DNA from: Bolinopsis microptera | Taxonomy: Eukaryota; Ctenophora; Tentaculata; Lobata; Bolinopsidae | Length of the DNA stretch: 50,169 bases | Direction of reading: 5' to 3' | Assembly: GCF_026151205.1 (NCBI RefSeq) | Contig: NW_026971797.1 | Coordinates: 1-50,169, forward strand | In this document: in pieces, positions 23,165 to 32,248 of the stretch | Numbering within the stretch: position 1 is the first letter of the stretch | Layout: the number at the start of each line of letters is the position of its first letter | Notes under the pieces: model-generated | The model's input: only the letters and a program-made list of their open reading frames with translations | Database searches by the model: none | Told to the model about the DNA's origin: nothing | Program-made: the position numbers and the translations under genes

Positions 23165-23683
23165 TCACCTCTCATGCCTGGGGACCACCAAACGGGGGCT
23201 GTGGGTAATTCCTTTACTATGAAAGAGCTTGAAGAAAACAAAGGCAAAGTGTGTCAAACGTTTAACAAACATCGGGTAAAATTTATGAACCGGGTAAATG
23301 TTCTGTTTGACTGGTAATGCAACCCCATGACATAATCGCCGCCTCGGCTGAAGACCCCTTTTCCCATGAGCCCAAAAATTATTAACAATGCAGGATAAAC
23401 GACCGAACAATGATCCCCCCATGTTGACTGGACTGTTTCCTCTCTTCTCCGTCCCCCCCGGCGGGGAAAAACCCCGGCCCCCTGGTAAACGGGGCACTCC
23501 CCCCCATCCTGTGACCAGTATGGAACAAGGGGTTCCTAAGGGGGCCCCAAAATAAAGCCTGGGGGAAATGTTGCCCACCTCCAAACAGAACACGTCCCCC
23601 CCCCCGCTTTGAAAATCCTCGGCCCTCCAACTGTCCAAAGGAGCATCTCCTTTTCCCCCACCTCCTTCTTCATTAGACTTCAA
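23165..23683 (-). CDS. Longest open frame in the window (172 codons), probably spurious
   Basis: The frame is Gly- and Pro-rich in its first half because it crosses several C-runs of the plus strand, where repeated G/C triplets avoid stops. The second half reads KRGLQPRRRLCHGVALPVKQ and continues to a Phe-rich end. It overlaps a plus-strand run (23174-23317) with more protein-like composition. No motif, signal peptide or family is recognised. It is recorded because it is the longest frame, with low belief that it is a gene. Confidence 0.12.
   Translation of the reverse strand: MKSNEEGGGGKGDAPLDSWRAEDFQSGGGDVFCLEVGNISPRLYFGAPLGTPCSILVTGWGGVPRLPGGRGFSPPGGTEKRGNSPVNMGGSLFGRLSCIVNNFWAHGKRGLQPRRRLCHGVALPVKQNIYPVHKFYPMFVKRLTHFAFVFFKLFHSKGITHSPRLVVPRHER
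23174..23317 (+). CDS. Short exon-like run, charged C-terminus, product unknown
   Basis: The open run of 47 codons begins MPGDHQTGAVGNSFTMKELE and continues ENKGKVCQTFNKHRVKF to a stop after NVLFDW. Shifting frame at a C5 run just upstream would extend it through PNSPL and possibly YVKNQG, so it may be the 3' part of a longer exon damaged by a homopolymer error. Its charged helical composition contrasts with the Gly/Pro-rich minus frame over it. The family is unrecognised. Confidence 0.25.
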   Translation: MPGDHQTGAVGNSFTMKELEENKGKVCQTFNKHRVKFMNRVNVLFDW

Positions 23684-25324
23684 AAGGGTACCGTCCCCCC
23701 AGCTTCATTTTCTTTCCCGCCATCTTTTATTTGTTTGGACTTTTCAAGCAGGACCGGGTTGTTTTTTGCCCCCAACACTTTTATGCTTGGTTTTTTAAAC
23801 CTTAGATTTTTACCGCTAGCGGGTAGCCCGGGGGGCGAAGAAAATTTGCGTTCGTTAGAAAATTTTAGGGAAAACAAAATGGGATTCCTTCAATGTCCCC
23901 CCCCCCCCATGGGGATTTTAAAATGAAAGCATGTTTGGAACCACCCAAAAAGAAAGAAAATAAAAAATTCAAAGCAAAAGACCAAAGCAAACCTAGCGAA
24001 ACCCCAAAAGAATTATATTAATAAAATATTTGTGGGTTGCATTGAACATAAAATTTAGTTTTAGTTACAATATCCTCAAAGGCCCCCGCGGGCCCCCTAT
24101 CCATCCCAGGTTCCAACGTTTAAACCGTTTTAGTACATTTAGATTCTATAAGTCCCATTCATAGAAAAAAACATACCGCCCCTGGGCCCCATTTCGTAGA
24201 TGGGGGTTTAAAACCCTTCTTTACTTTTTTAAGAATGAAACAAATTTAATCAAGTCGAATTCTCCAGTTAAACATTTTTGGAAGGAAAATTTCCAAACAA
24301 GGTAAAACGAAAATGGTTTAAAAAACACTACACCTGGCCATCCTCTTCACTTTTTTTTTCATTACGAACCGGAATACAAAAAGTAACTAACAAGTCCAGA
24401 GGAAAAACCAAACCAAACCAGGCCCTCGTCTTTTTTTTATATTTCTAATCGAAAAGTTTGGCTCTCATTCCCCTTTTTTTTATTAAAGAATTTCAGCCTT
24501 ATCAATTCCATCAAGCAATTTATCCCAATTTTTTAAAAGGTTAAAATTGTAAGACCTTTTTAAGAGTTTTTTTTAAAACGCGTTTCCCTTTTTTAAAACA
24601 CTGGTTTAGTTTACTACTTTCTATCTTTTTCGGTCCCCGAAGCGCGCAATTTTTTGTTTTTGAATAGAAACCCTTATCCTTCAACTTCAAGGGCTAGATA
24701 CAGATTTTTTTAAACACTGTATTTTGTATGCCCGTGGGCCCTACTCCTCATGTTTGTTTAACAACCGGTAAACTGTAAAATTCCACGGTAACCAATTGTT
24801 TTTAGCATTCCAATGTGGCGGCCAATAATCTTATGGGAAAAAACCCCTCTCACTGCAGGGCTATGAACGGCCGACATCAAAGGACAGAAGCGTATAAAAA
24901 AAACAAGGATGAAATTGGGAAAAAATGTTTTTAAAGCTGGAGGAACAAGGGTGGAAAAAAATACCCAAAAAAGCAGAATGAAGTTATCCCGGAGGTACAT
25001 GGAAAGAGGTAAGTTTGTTGAGTGTCCCCCGGTTGTCCCTCGCGTTGGGCTGGGGGTACCCCATCCCAAAGGTGGTCATTAAGTGGATAATGAAAACCTA
25101 ACTGCTGGTAGAATCCCTACGCCGAGACGGAGGCAGAACTTTTGGGATTTAAATTCCTCGAAAACAACGGTTTTAGAATCATAATTTTTTAAATTAATCT
25201 TCCTGCCCTTTCCACTAAGTGGTGGATAAAAGATTTTCTTCTTACCATTATCTCTGATTCCCTTGAAAAAAAATCCAATTAATGGCCCTCCACGAATTGT
25301 AATCAACTAAATTTTACAGTAATA
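23684..25324. other. Stretch without a supported gene
   Basis: Open frames at 23609-23926 (plus) and 24758-25069 (minus) cross C-runs and show no recognisable product. The 24.0-24.7 kb part is AT-rich with T-runs. Nothing else was seen. Confidence 0.25.
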
Positions 25325-25440
25325 ATCTAATCCCACTATTTTATCTAAACTACTTTTAATCACTATGTGTTTTTGTATCAACTATTTTTTTATCACTATT
25401 TTATTGACTAATTTTAAAATCACTCTATTTTTTTATCAGA
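25325..25440. repeat. AT-rich tandem repeat, about 27-bp period
   Basis: Four copies of a CACTATTTT-type core begin near 25335, 25361, 25394 and 25421 with variable T-rich spacers. Read on the minus strand, the core AAATAGTGA resembles the AAATAGTAA core of the array at 25.86-26.19 kb, suggesting two related arrays in opposite orientation. The resemblance is weak. Confidence 0.4.
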
Positions 25441-25856
25441 AGGGTAGAACTATTCCCTAACTTACGGACGCATTCACCTGCATGGACGAAGCCAGAAAAA
25501 ATTTCCTTAGGGGAAAAGAAACCCGTGTTCCCCCTATCCCAATGTGCGGTCTGGGGTTAAACTCCCGTCTGTTCTGTGGCACCTCTTCTAATGTCCCCCC
25601 CCCATTTGAAAAAGAAAATAACGGTTTGTTTTTGGTTATTACCAATCCTGACCCTCTCCATGGTCCCAAGAAAAACCCCCGGATGCGATTGTTCCCCCCC
25701 CCCCTGCATGTTGGGAAGAAATTCACATTAAGTAAAAGTTTCGGGGTGTTTTCCGAGATTTGTAAATGTTCCTTTCGACGAATGAAGCCCTTGAATATAG
25801 TGCGCAGTGGCCCCTTTTTGAATTGTAACTATTTGTATTTGAATATTGGAAGTTTT

Positions 25857-26190
25857 TCAAGTGGAACTTAAACTAAGTACAGTGGAAAATAGTAAACTAA
25901 TGTTCAGTGGAAATAGTAACTAATGTATAACAGTGGAATAAGTGACTAATGTTCAGTAGATTAAATAAGTTATCTAATGTACAGTGGGGGAAATAGTTAA
26001 AAATACTTAATGTTTCAGTGGGAAATAGTAACTAATGTTCAAGTAAAGAATAGTAAACATAATGTAACAAGTAAAAAAGAGAGGTAGTAACGAAGGGTTC
26101 CCAGTGGGGACTGTAAACCTAAATGGTTTTCCATTGGAAACCCCTAAACCCTAAATGTTACAGTGGAATTAGTAACTAATGTTTTTCAGG
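25857..26190. repeat. Minisatellite, about 23-24-bp unit, about 12 copies
   Basis: The unit is CAGTGGAAATAGTAAC followed by TAATGTT. It is recognisable about twelve times, clearest at 25881-25960 and 26010-26040 and again at 26160-26185. Units between 26080 and 26150 are degenerate and include the telomere-like string CCCCTAAACCCTAAA. Variation in spacing fits indels in the A- and G-runs. Confidence 0.75.
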
Positions 26191-26904
26191 AAGCACGTTT
26201 TTGCCTTGCCCCTTCAGCCCCCAGAAAAATAAGTTTGATTTGGTTTTTGGCAGCGAGCTTTTTTAAAATTGATTATTACCGGGATAATCCAAATTCGACC
26301 AACTTTTTTGGTTCCACCCCACTTATTCCAAGAAACTTGGGAAGGTAGGTTTTTTTTTTTTAAACTTTTAAATACCCTGTTTAAAAAACAATTTTACACA
26401 AACTTTTTTTTACTTCAAATATAAATCTACTTTTTAAATTCCCTATTTTTTTTTACAGTCCCCCCACCCCCCCCCCGGCTAAATCTGGATTACTTAATTT
26501 GTCAATTTTCAACGATTGAGAACCATAAACGTTTATTTTTTGGGTAATGTTAATGGGGTTTTTAGCTGAATGGCAAAGGACTTAAAAGAAGAGCCATTTT
26601 TCCTATGATCAAAAACTGAAACTGTCCCCCAATAGAAGCTGCTAATCAAGAACTGAACCGACATATTTGACGACAAATTCTCGTCACATAAAAAACCGGT
26701 TCCCCTAACACCGGGTTTCAGGTTGTATACAAGCACAATAACAAAATAATATTTTGATAATATACTTGGAGAAGTTGAAAATTTTTTCAACCAAATTAAG
26801 AAAGTAAGTCCTGTGCCCTGCCGCGATTTTCCAAGGTAAAAATGCTTTTTTCCGCTGAAAAAACAGGCCCCCACGCCCCTGAAATGTTTTTTCACGTTTT
26901 TGCA

Positions 26905-27076
26905 AAGGGCAAACCGTTCCAATAGGCTCCAATCCCCGGGTAATACTGAACCGAAGGGGGATTGGAAAATAATCTCTATAAAAGCTAAACAACCTGCTTT
27001 CATGTCACAGAGAAATAGAAAAGAGGGCTTTTTGCCAAATTGTATAACTCTTTGGCCCGCTATATCGGCTAACGTG
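26905..27076 (+). CDS. Exon candidate ending at a GTAAGT donor
   Basis: An open run reads NTEPKGDWKIISIKAKQPAF, then MSQRNRKEGFLPNCITLW, and ends at GTG followed by GTAAGT (27077). A CAAAG precedes it, but without a strong pyrimidine tract. The frame remains open beyond the donor to 27175, so the donor is not required. The opposite strand carries a 156-codon frame (26533-27003) with hydrophobic composition, an alternative reading. Neither is recognised. A CATAG acceptor sits only 14 bp after the donor, too close to be its partner. Confidence 0.25.
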
Positions 27077-27311
27077 GTAAGTTATTTTCATAGAGTAGCA
27101 ACCATCGCTCCTCTGATCTTCCCTGCGGTCCCCGGTATTGTGTCCTCGGATCGTCTTGAAACGAAAACCCAGAGTTAAATAATAACGTGGACCCTCGTTT
27201 CGTATTGGGGTGGGTTAAGGGTTCCCCCTTTTGTAAAGGGTGTTCCCTTGGTAGTTGTGGGTAACGGACCTTTAACTTTTTCGTAACTGACCAAACACAC
27301 CAAATATCAAA

Positions 27312-27418
27312 CAGAGGAAACCCCTTAGACGATAAAAGCCCCCTGAAATCGAAAGACAAGTTTATGGGTTTTGGTACCCTCTCACTACCCTAATGGAGGG
27401 AAGTCCCCCTTCCTGAAG
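27312..27418 (+). CDS. Weak exon candidate ending at AAG/GTAAAA
   Basis: After an AACAG at 27308-27312, a run ending at the donor-like AAG/GT (27418/27419) reads NRKTSLWVLVPSHYPNGGKS then PFLK in its last 24 codons; upstream stops require a frame change. It lies on the same strand as its neighbours and roughly 170 bp before the next candidate exon. This is weak evidence, listed for completeness of the possible exon chain. Confidence 0.17.
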
Positions 27419-27588
27419 GTAAAAAAGGATCCTGTTTTTTGCTATCACTTTATTTTTTAAGTTTTTTTTTTTACTTGTCCTAAATGAATAACGTAAAATT
27501 TTGAACCATGGACTTTGGGGAAAAAAAAATCGTTCAGCAGTTTTTAATGCTTGACCGGCTAAAGTAGATAGTTTTTTTTTTTTTTTTG

Positions 27589-27782
27589 GACGCTGCAAAA
27601 TCTATCGCTCTTCAGTCGGAGAAAGGGAAAGAAGAAGATAAGAAAGAAAACTTGCTTGCGAGAGAAAATGGGAAAACTTGAAAAATGGAAGAATGCTATC
27701 ATATTGGGGAAAAGCAGGATGAAGACCCTGGCTGGAAAAAATTGTCCCCGCCAGTTCAAAAGTCCCTTTAAATCCCGGAAGG
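27589..27782 (+). CDS. Lys/Glu-rich exon candidate, product unknown
   Basis: A T16 tract (27572-27587) precedes the run, but the expected AG is missing. The reading is AAKSIALQSEKGKEEDKKEN, then LLARENGK, after which the best continuation needs a shift at an A-run: LEKWKNAIILGKSRMKTLAG, then PRQFKSPFKSRK. It ends at a donor-like AAGG/GTCAGT (about 27782). The charged helical segment could be coiled coil. The family is unrecognised. It is the first well-formed member of the exon chain continuing to about 30 kb. Confidence 0.3.
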
Positions 27783-28031
27783 GTCAGTAAAATTATCCAT
27801 ATATTTTGGGGGATTGTTTGTAATTTAAATTTAATAGTGTAGAAAATTCGCGGGCCCAAAAAATTTTATAGAAACCCCTACCGAGTTGGCGAAATTTTTA
27901 TGAAGGAAAGGTAACAACAAAAATTTTACCCTCGAATGTTTTTTCGCTGGTTTCATTAACTTTAATAAACTCGAAAAATTTTTTCCAAGAGCTTAAACTT
28001 TGGGTTTGACCCCCCTCCTGGGGTCAAACAG

Positions 28032-28091
28032 CTGGAGGCAATGAAATCCAGAAAAACGCTTTCTACAATCAAACCCTCAATGCGCTCCAAG
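28032..28091 (+). CDS. Exon candidate A of a possible spliced gene
   Basis: An AACAG at 28027-28031 opens the exon and AAG/GTAAAT at 28091/28092 closes it. In frame a it reads GGNEIQKNAFYNQTLNALQ and ends with one base of a split codon. Frame b, LEAMKSRKTLSTIKPSMRSK, ends on a whole codon. The 281-bp intron that follows (28092-28372) ends in CCCCACAG. Both frames remain open across the junction, so phase supports the join but does not choose the frame. Product unknown. Confidence 0.33.
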
Positions 28092-28372
28092 GTAAATAAG
28101 CGAATCAATTTGCCCAACAGCTTTTTATCCCTGTCCTCTATTTATTTCGCGGTCCCCTTGGTAAGTTTTTGTTAATGTCACCGAATTCCCCCGGAAACTA
28201 AATCCCGTGAACAAACCTATAAAAATCGTGACAAACTTTAACCTAAAATTCGAACCCCTCTTAACTCTATCCTTCTTTTAAACTTTTCCCAACCTCAACC
28301 GATAAACTTTATAAAACCTCTAACCTCTAAACTCCTAAACCTTTACAAAACATTTTTTAAAAATCCCCACAG

Positions 28373-28560
28373 ATACTACTGGTAGTCCTCCAAAAACTGG
28401 CCCTAACCCTCTACCTGGAAAACGCCAAGAAAGAGTCAAAGGTTTTATCACTCTCACCGGACCTGTATCCCCGGGAAAAGGAAAAATGGCGAGAAAGGGG
28501 GCCTTCCCTGGCAACTATTTGACTGATACAGGAGACACCAACAAACCGATAAACTACTAA
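28373..28560 (+). CDS. Exon candidate B, splice phase compatible with exon A
   Basis: It begins after CCCCACAG. With the base carried from exon A the first codon is Asp and frame a stays open for 62 codons to TAA 28558: TTGSPPKTGPNPLPGKRQER, KGFITLTGPVSPGKGKMARK, GAFPGNYLTDTG. Frame b (LQKLALTLYLENAKKESKVL) is open to about 28521. Near 28532 the sequence ACAGGAGAC would be a good donor if one T were missing. A TACTAAC branch-point-like string at 28555-28561 and a T-rich tract ending TTTTTAG (28606) suggest a short intron after it. The family is unrecognised. Confidence 0.33.
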
Positions 28561-28606
28561 CCTGTTTTTTCGGGTTTAACTTTTTTTAACTGAAGCCTAT
28601 TTTTAG

Positions 28607-28722
28607 GATCCTTTATGTTTGGTCCCCCTTGTCCTGGTAGTTCGCCTTCTTTTCAAGAGGGGGAGAACCGATTAAGTGGCCAAATAGAATTTGAATACAT
28701 TAATCCCCATAATGTGGTTTAA
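28607..28722 (+). CDS. Exon candidate C
   Basis: It starts after TATTTTTAG (28606). The frame beginning with two carried bases reads SFMFGPPCPGSSPSF, then EGENRLSGQIEFEYINPHNV, and hits TAA at 28720, with a GT at 28717 as a possible weak donor. If exon B ended at about 28532 with one base left over, the join would give TDTG then SFMF in the same frame, so the phase is again consistent. That join depends on an assumed missing T. The family is unrecognised. Confidence 0.3.
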
Positions 28723-29795
28723 TGGATAGCCCCCCCTGTTTTTTTCAATTTCTAATTTCGCTGTTTTGTTAAAATATGCTCGTTTTTTATTTTTAATCCG
28801 CTTGTTTTTTGTTTACATCTCCATGCTGGTATCCAGAACCCTCCGATTCCACGGATTTTACCTTAGAATCCCAAACTTTGGGTTCGGAACACAGTTCCCT
28901 CTTGGGTAGCCCCCCTCTGCGGCCCCAAAACAAACGGAACTAAACCAATAAACAAGGGCCGGGGAGTAATCTGAAGGAAAACACCCTGGCTGGTTTTAAA
29001 GAACAATCTCTTGAACTTGCAAGAAGTTTTGGGTTGAAATTTAGGTTTGGCGTTAAAATCCAGAAAATTATCCCCGAGTAGAAAAAATGTTTTCCCCCGA
29101 TAGGGTATGGCCAACCAGTCCCGTAAATCCATCAGTCAAAGAATTTAAAACGGCTTGGAGGTGGAATTTTTAGATTGCAGGAATTGGTGTTTTGGGTTTG
29201 GAAAAGGCTAAATTGGTAACGTGCAAACCACGGAGACTCCCTGCGGTTATTAAAGGGTTTGCTTGCAACAATCCGGCTAATACAATTTTGTGCCCTGGAA
29301 TTTTGTAAAGCACAAAAGGATTTGGGTTTTACCTAATTCCACATTTTGTTAATATGTTTTAAAGACTTTAAATCCTTTTTTGTCCCCCCTCTATAATTTT
29401 TATAAATAAAAATATTTTGTTATAAATTCCCCCAGTTTTTTTTTAAAAAAAAACATTTTAACTATTCACTTTCTAACATTTTTCCTATTTGCCTCCGCCC
29501 GACCTTTTGAGCAAGCCTAATCACCTTAAAACATGGTCCTTTGGGCAAATCTTTTAAGGGGGCCAGGTGGGGTTTATTTTTTTACTGTTTAACTATCAAA
29601 ATTTTTAGGATATGGGAAAGACTACAAAAACCCCAACTGAACATAATAGAATAAAGATCACTTGCTCCCCGTAATTCTAAATTCCAGAAAACAGCTAAAA
29701 GAACTCCGATTTTCGAAAAACAAGCTTTTCCAAAAAAAACAAGTTTCTAACAAATCGCAATAATTTTTTCTTTATTTATCCTCCCTTTTTCCAAG

Positions 29796-29973
29796 GACTG
29801 GAACAAAGCCTTTTTGAAATGGAAAGTTTCTGCTTTCATTGTGCTTGATCAAGAGGAAAGTCGGTGTGGGGGGTTTACAGAAGGCATTGTTTTGACACGT
29901 GTTTTCGAACCTACAGCCACAGCTCCAAACGCCCCCACATGATGGAAGAATCGACCTGAGTCCCCCCGAGAAG
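29796..29973 (+). CDS. Exon candidate D with good acceptor and AAG/GTAAAC donor
   Basis: A strong acceptor (TTATTTATCCTCCCTTTTTC then CAAG, ending 29795) and an AAG/GTAAAC donor bound a 178-bp run. Frame 1 reads DWNKAFLKWKVSAFIVLDQE, then GGFTEGIVLTRVFEPTATAP, and stops at a TGA just after a C5 run. Shifting one base there gives HDGRIDLSPPEK exactly to the donor. A homopolymer indel would explain the break. Of the plus-strand exon guesses this has the most complete set of boundaries. Product unknown. Confidence 0.37.
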
Positions 29974-31739
29974 GTAAACTATACACGTGGGATCACCCTT
30001 TCTCACTAGTTTTTAAATCAACCTTTTATCACCTTTCTCACCTTAAATTCAACCCTAGACACCTATAACACATTTTAAAATAAATATACTCCACCTTTTG
30101 ACCTCTTTGGCGGCCCATTTTTTTAAAATTAATTCCATAACTTGGCAACCGGCTTTTATTGTTCCCAGGGGTGGCGATTAACAAAAAACCCTAATTTGCC
30201 AAAACCTGTTTTTTGAGAGTGAGACCAACCCCAAATCTTTAATTAGTTGTACGATTAACTAAACCTAATTGCAACTGGAATATCCCCCCTAGGGAAAGAT
30301 GCTGTAAAAATCAAGGCAAATTTCAGGGAGGCAGTTAATTAAGTTTAAGAGAAGTTAACCCCCTCGTAAAATGAAAGGACCTAATTAAAAAACCCGAAGT
30401 ACTTTTTTTACTACCTGTGGAGGTGCTTTGATTACAAAGTTAAAAATTGAAAACTTAAAATCAAACTAGCCCCCTGAAGGGTTAGATTTGGGCGAACCCC
30501 GTTTTAGTGCCCTTAAGGGGTGTCCCCCGGCAAAACGAAATTAATATTTGGGGGCATAAAGTTAAAAATTCCCAATAGTTTTGGAGGGTATACAAACAAA
30601 TCTTTTCCCCTTTGTTTTTTTGGGAAAGAAGTCCCCCCCCAAATAATCACTTACATTGCATTTAATCACAAATACCAACCAGTAATGAGCTGGAGACTCA
30701 ACTAATTAAAAATTTTGTTTAAATACAAAAAGTGGCCATAAACTTTAATGGTTCTGATAAAAATATTTGGTGCACTTTCTAAATTTCCCCCACTAGAAAT
30801 TGTTAATAACAAAGGAATCTAAACCTTTGTGGCATAAGTTTTTGGTGGTTTTGATTGCGATTGCTTCAACTGAAGCTTTATTTTGACCAATTTTTAGCCC
30901 CCTGAGCGAGCTAGCCTTGAAACAATTTCTTCACCCAAGAAAACCATGTTGTTTTTTTTTTAACCATTGGTTTTAATTAGAAAACCACCCAAAAAAAATC
31001 CTGGGTTACAAAAATTGAAAAAAACCAGCCGATGATTAAATTCCAACGTTTTTTTTTTACCAATTCCCCGATTCCTACATGGAAATTTCCCAACCCGCAA
31101 CACTTTCCATCTCTCTATAATTTTAACTGATTAAGGACTATCACAGATGATCCTTCCTGCTTTGTTATAATCGTTCCGTTCTTAACCAATGGGAAAATGT
31201 GCGATGTCATCATGGTGAATATAGAAAAATATTGGTAAAACATAAATAAATCGGTGGTTTTTTTTTAAAATTTTTTTTTTACCCCAGGATTTTTTTTTTT
31301 TTGGTGGTTTCTATTAACATTGGTTAAAAAACAGTTTTCTGGGGCCGGGAAAAAATTAAAAAAGCTGCCACCCTCAGGAGCTAAAAAAACTTTTTTTGTT
31401 TTCAGACAAAGGGGCTTAAGGGGACCTTCCCCACCAACAAAAAACTTTAGCACGGAAGTTGTGGGGCTCTCATTTATGATTTGACATTCTCCTAAAAATT
31501 TGAATTCAAAAACATTATTAGTAAAATTCAAGACAAAATAAACGTAAGTTTATGGGCCGCTTGTTTTCATTTCTGAAAATAAAAAATAATTAGTGGAAGA
31601 TTCTCACAGGCGAGCTTGGGGGGGCTCCAATTTTAAAGATGGGATTTAAGGATGGGTAGGGGACTTTTTTTTGAGGTGGGCCCTAACCTGTATAACAAAC
31701 AAAGTTCGCGTGCGGATTATTAGACTAATTTTACACCTG
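29974..31739. other. Stretch without a supported gene
   Basis: Two imperfect copies of CACCTTTCTCAC followed by TTAAATTCAACC-like sequence lie at 29994-30058. Short frames at 30520-30705 (plus) and 31265-31531 (minus) are not recognisable. The plus-strand C-run bias fades through this stretch. Confidence 0.25.
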
Positions 31740-32010
31740 TTTATAAAACAATCAGGGGCGGTGGGAGGGTTATACGTGAAATCTAACTGGGGCAATGTTA
31801 TATACGATTTTTACCACCCCAGTTAATTGGCAACTTCGGCTGCAGCTCGTAAATAAATAACTTAGTCAATAACGTATCGGGCTTCGCCTTTCGTGGCCGA
31901 TTATTGTAATCAATTTTCCCACTTCGGCTTGCGCCCTGGGCAATTTAATAGGGTGTAATCCGCCATTTAATTTACGGCTGTTAGATTATGGCGGTTAATA
32001 TAAAAACTAA
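31740..32010. mobile_element. Hairpin-rich element with GC-rich islands, possibly MITE-like
   Basis: This segment is nearly free of long homopolymers and carries GC islands such as ACTTCGGCTGCAGCTCG, CGGGCTTCGCC and CACTTCGGCTTGCGCCC in AT-rich DNA. CAATAACGTATCGGGC (31868-31883 region) pairs with GGCCGATTATTG (31895-31906) except for a 3-base insertion and one base. CCGCCAT (31960-31966) pairs exactly with ATGGCGG (31988-31994). The motif ACTTCGGCT recurs at about 31834 and 31921. The pattern suggests a folded non-autonomous DNA element, but terminal inverted repeats and target-site duplications were not delimited. It contains no open frame of note. Confidence 0.4.
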
Positions 32011-32224
32011 ATTGGCTTCTTTAGGCTCTTACCTACTTTTCTTTATTAATTGAGGGGGGTAAAACATTGGGGTTTTTATTTTTACCATGGTTTCAATTGT
32101 TCATTACCGGCTCATTAACGTTATTTTTTCGGGGAAGAGAATTTCGGGTGGGGGGTGGGACGGCTTCTGTGGGTCTTGATTGACGGTTTCACTTATAATG
32201 GGGGGTGGGGGCGACTTTCGTTAA

Positions 32225-32248
32225 GGGGGGGAGGGGGGGGGGGGGGGG
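32225..32248. repeat. G-tract (G7-A-G16)
   Basis: Long G-run on the plus strand, the first of several in the G-biased half. It could form a quadruplex if real, or be a base-calling artefact. Confidence 0.6.

Noticed and set aside
26137-26156. Telomere-like CCCCTAAACCCTAAA
   Set aside because: Only about two units, lying inside a degenerate minisatellite; a similar loose TAAACC-rich stretch near 28.3 kb is also irregular. Not enough for an interstitial telomere.
26533-27003. 156-codon minus-strand frame with hydrophobic segments
   Set aside because: No recognised motif, and it conflicts with a plus-strand exon candidate that ends at a GTAAGT donor. Length alone is not decisive in this window.
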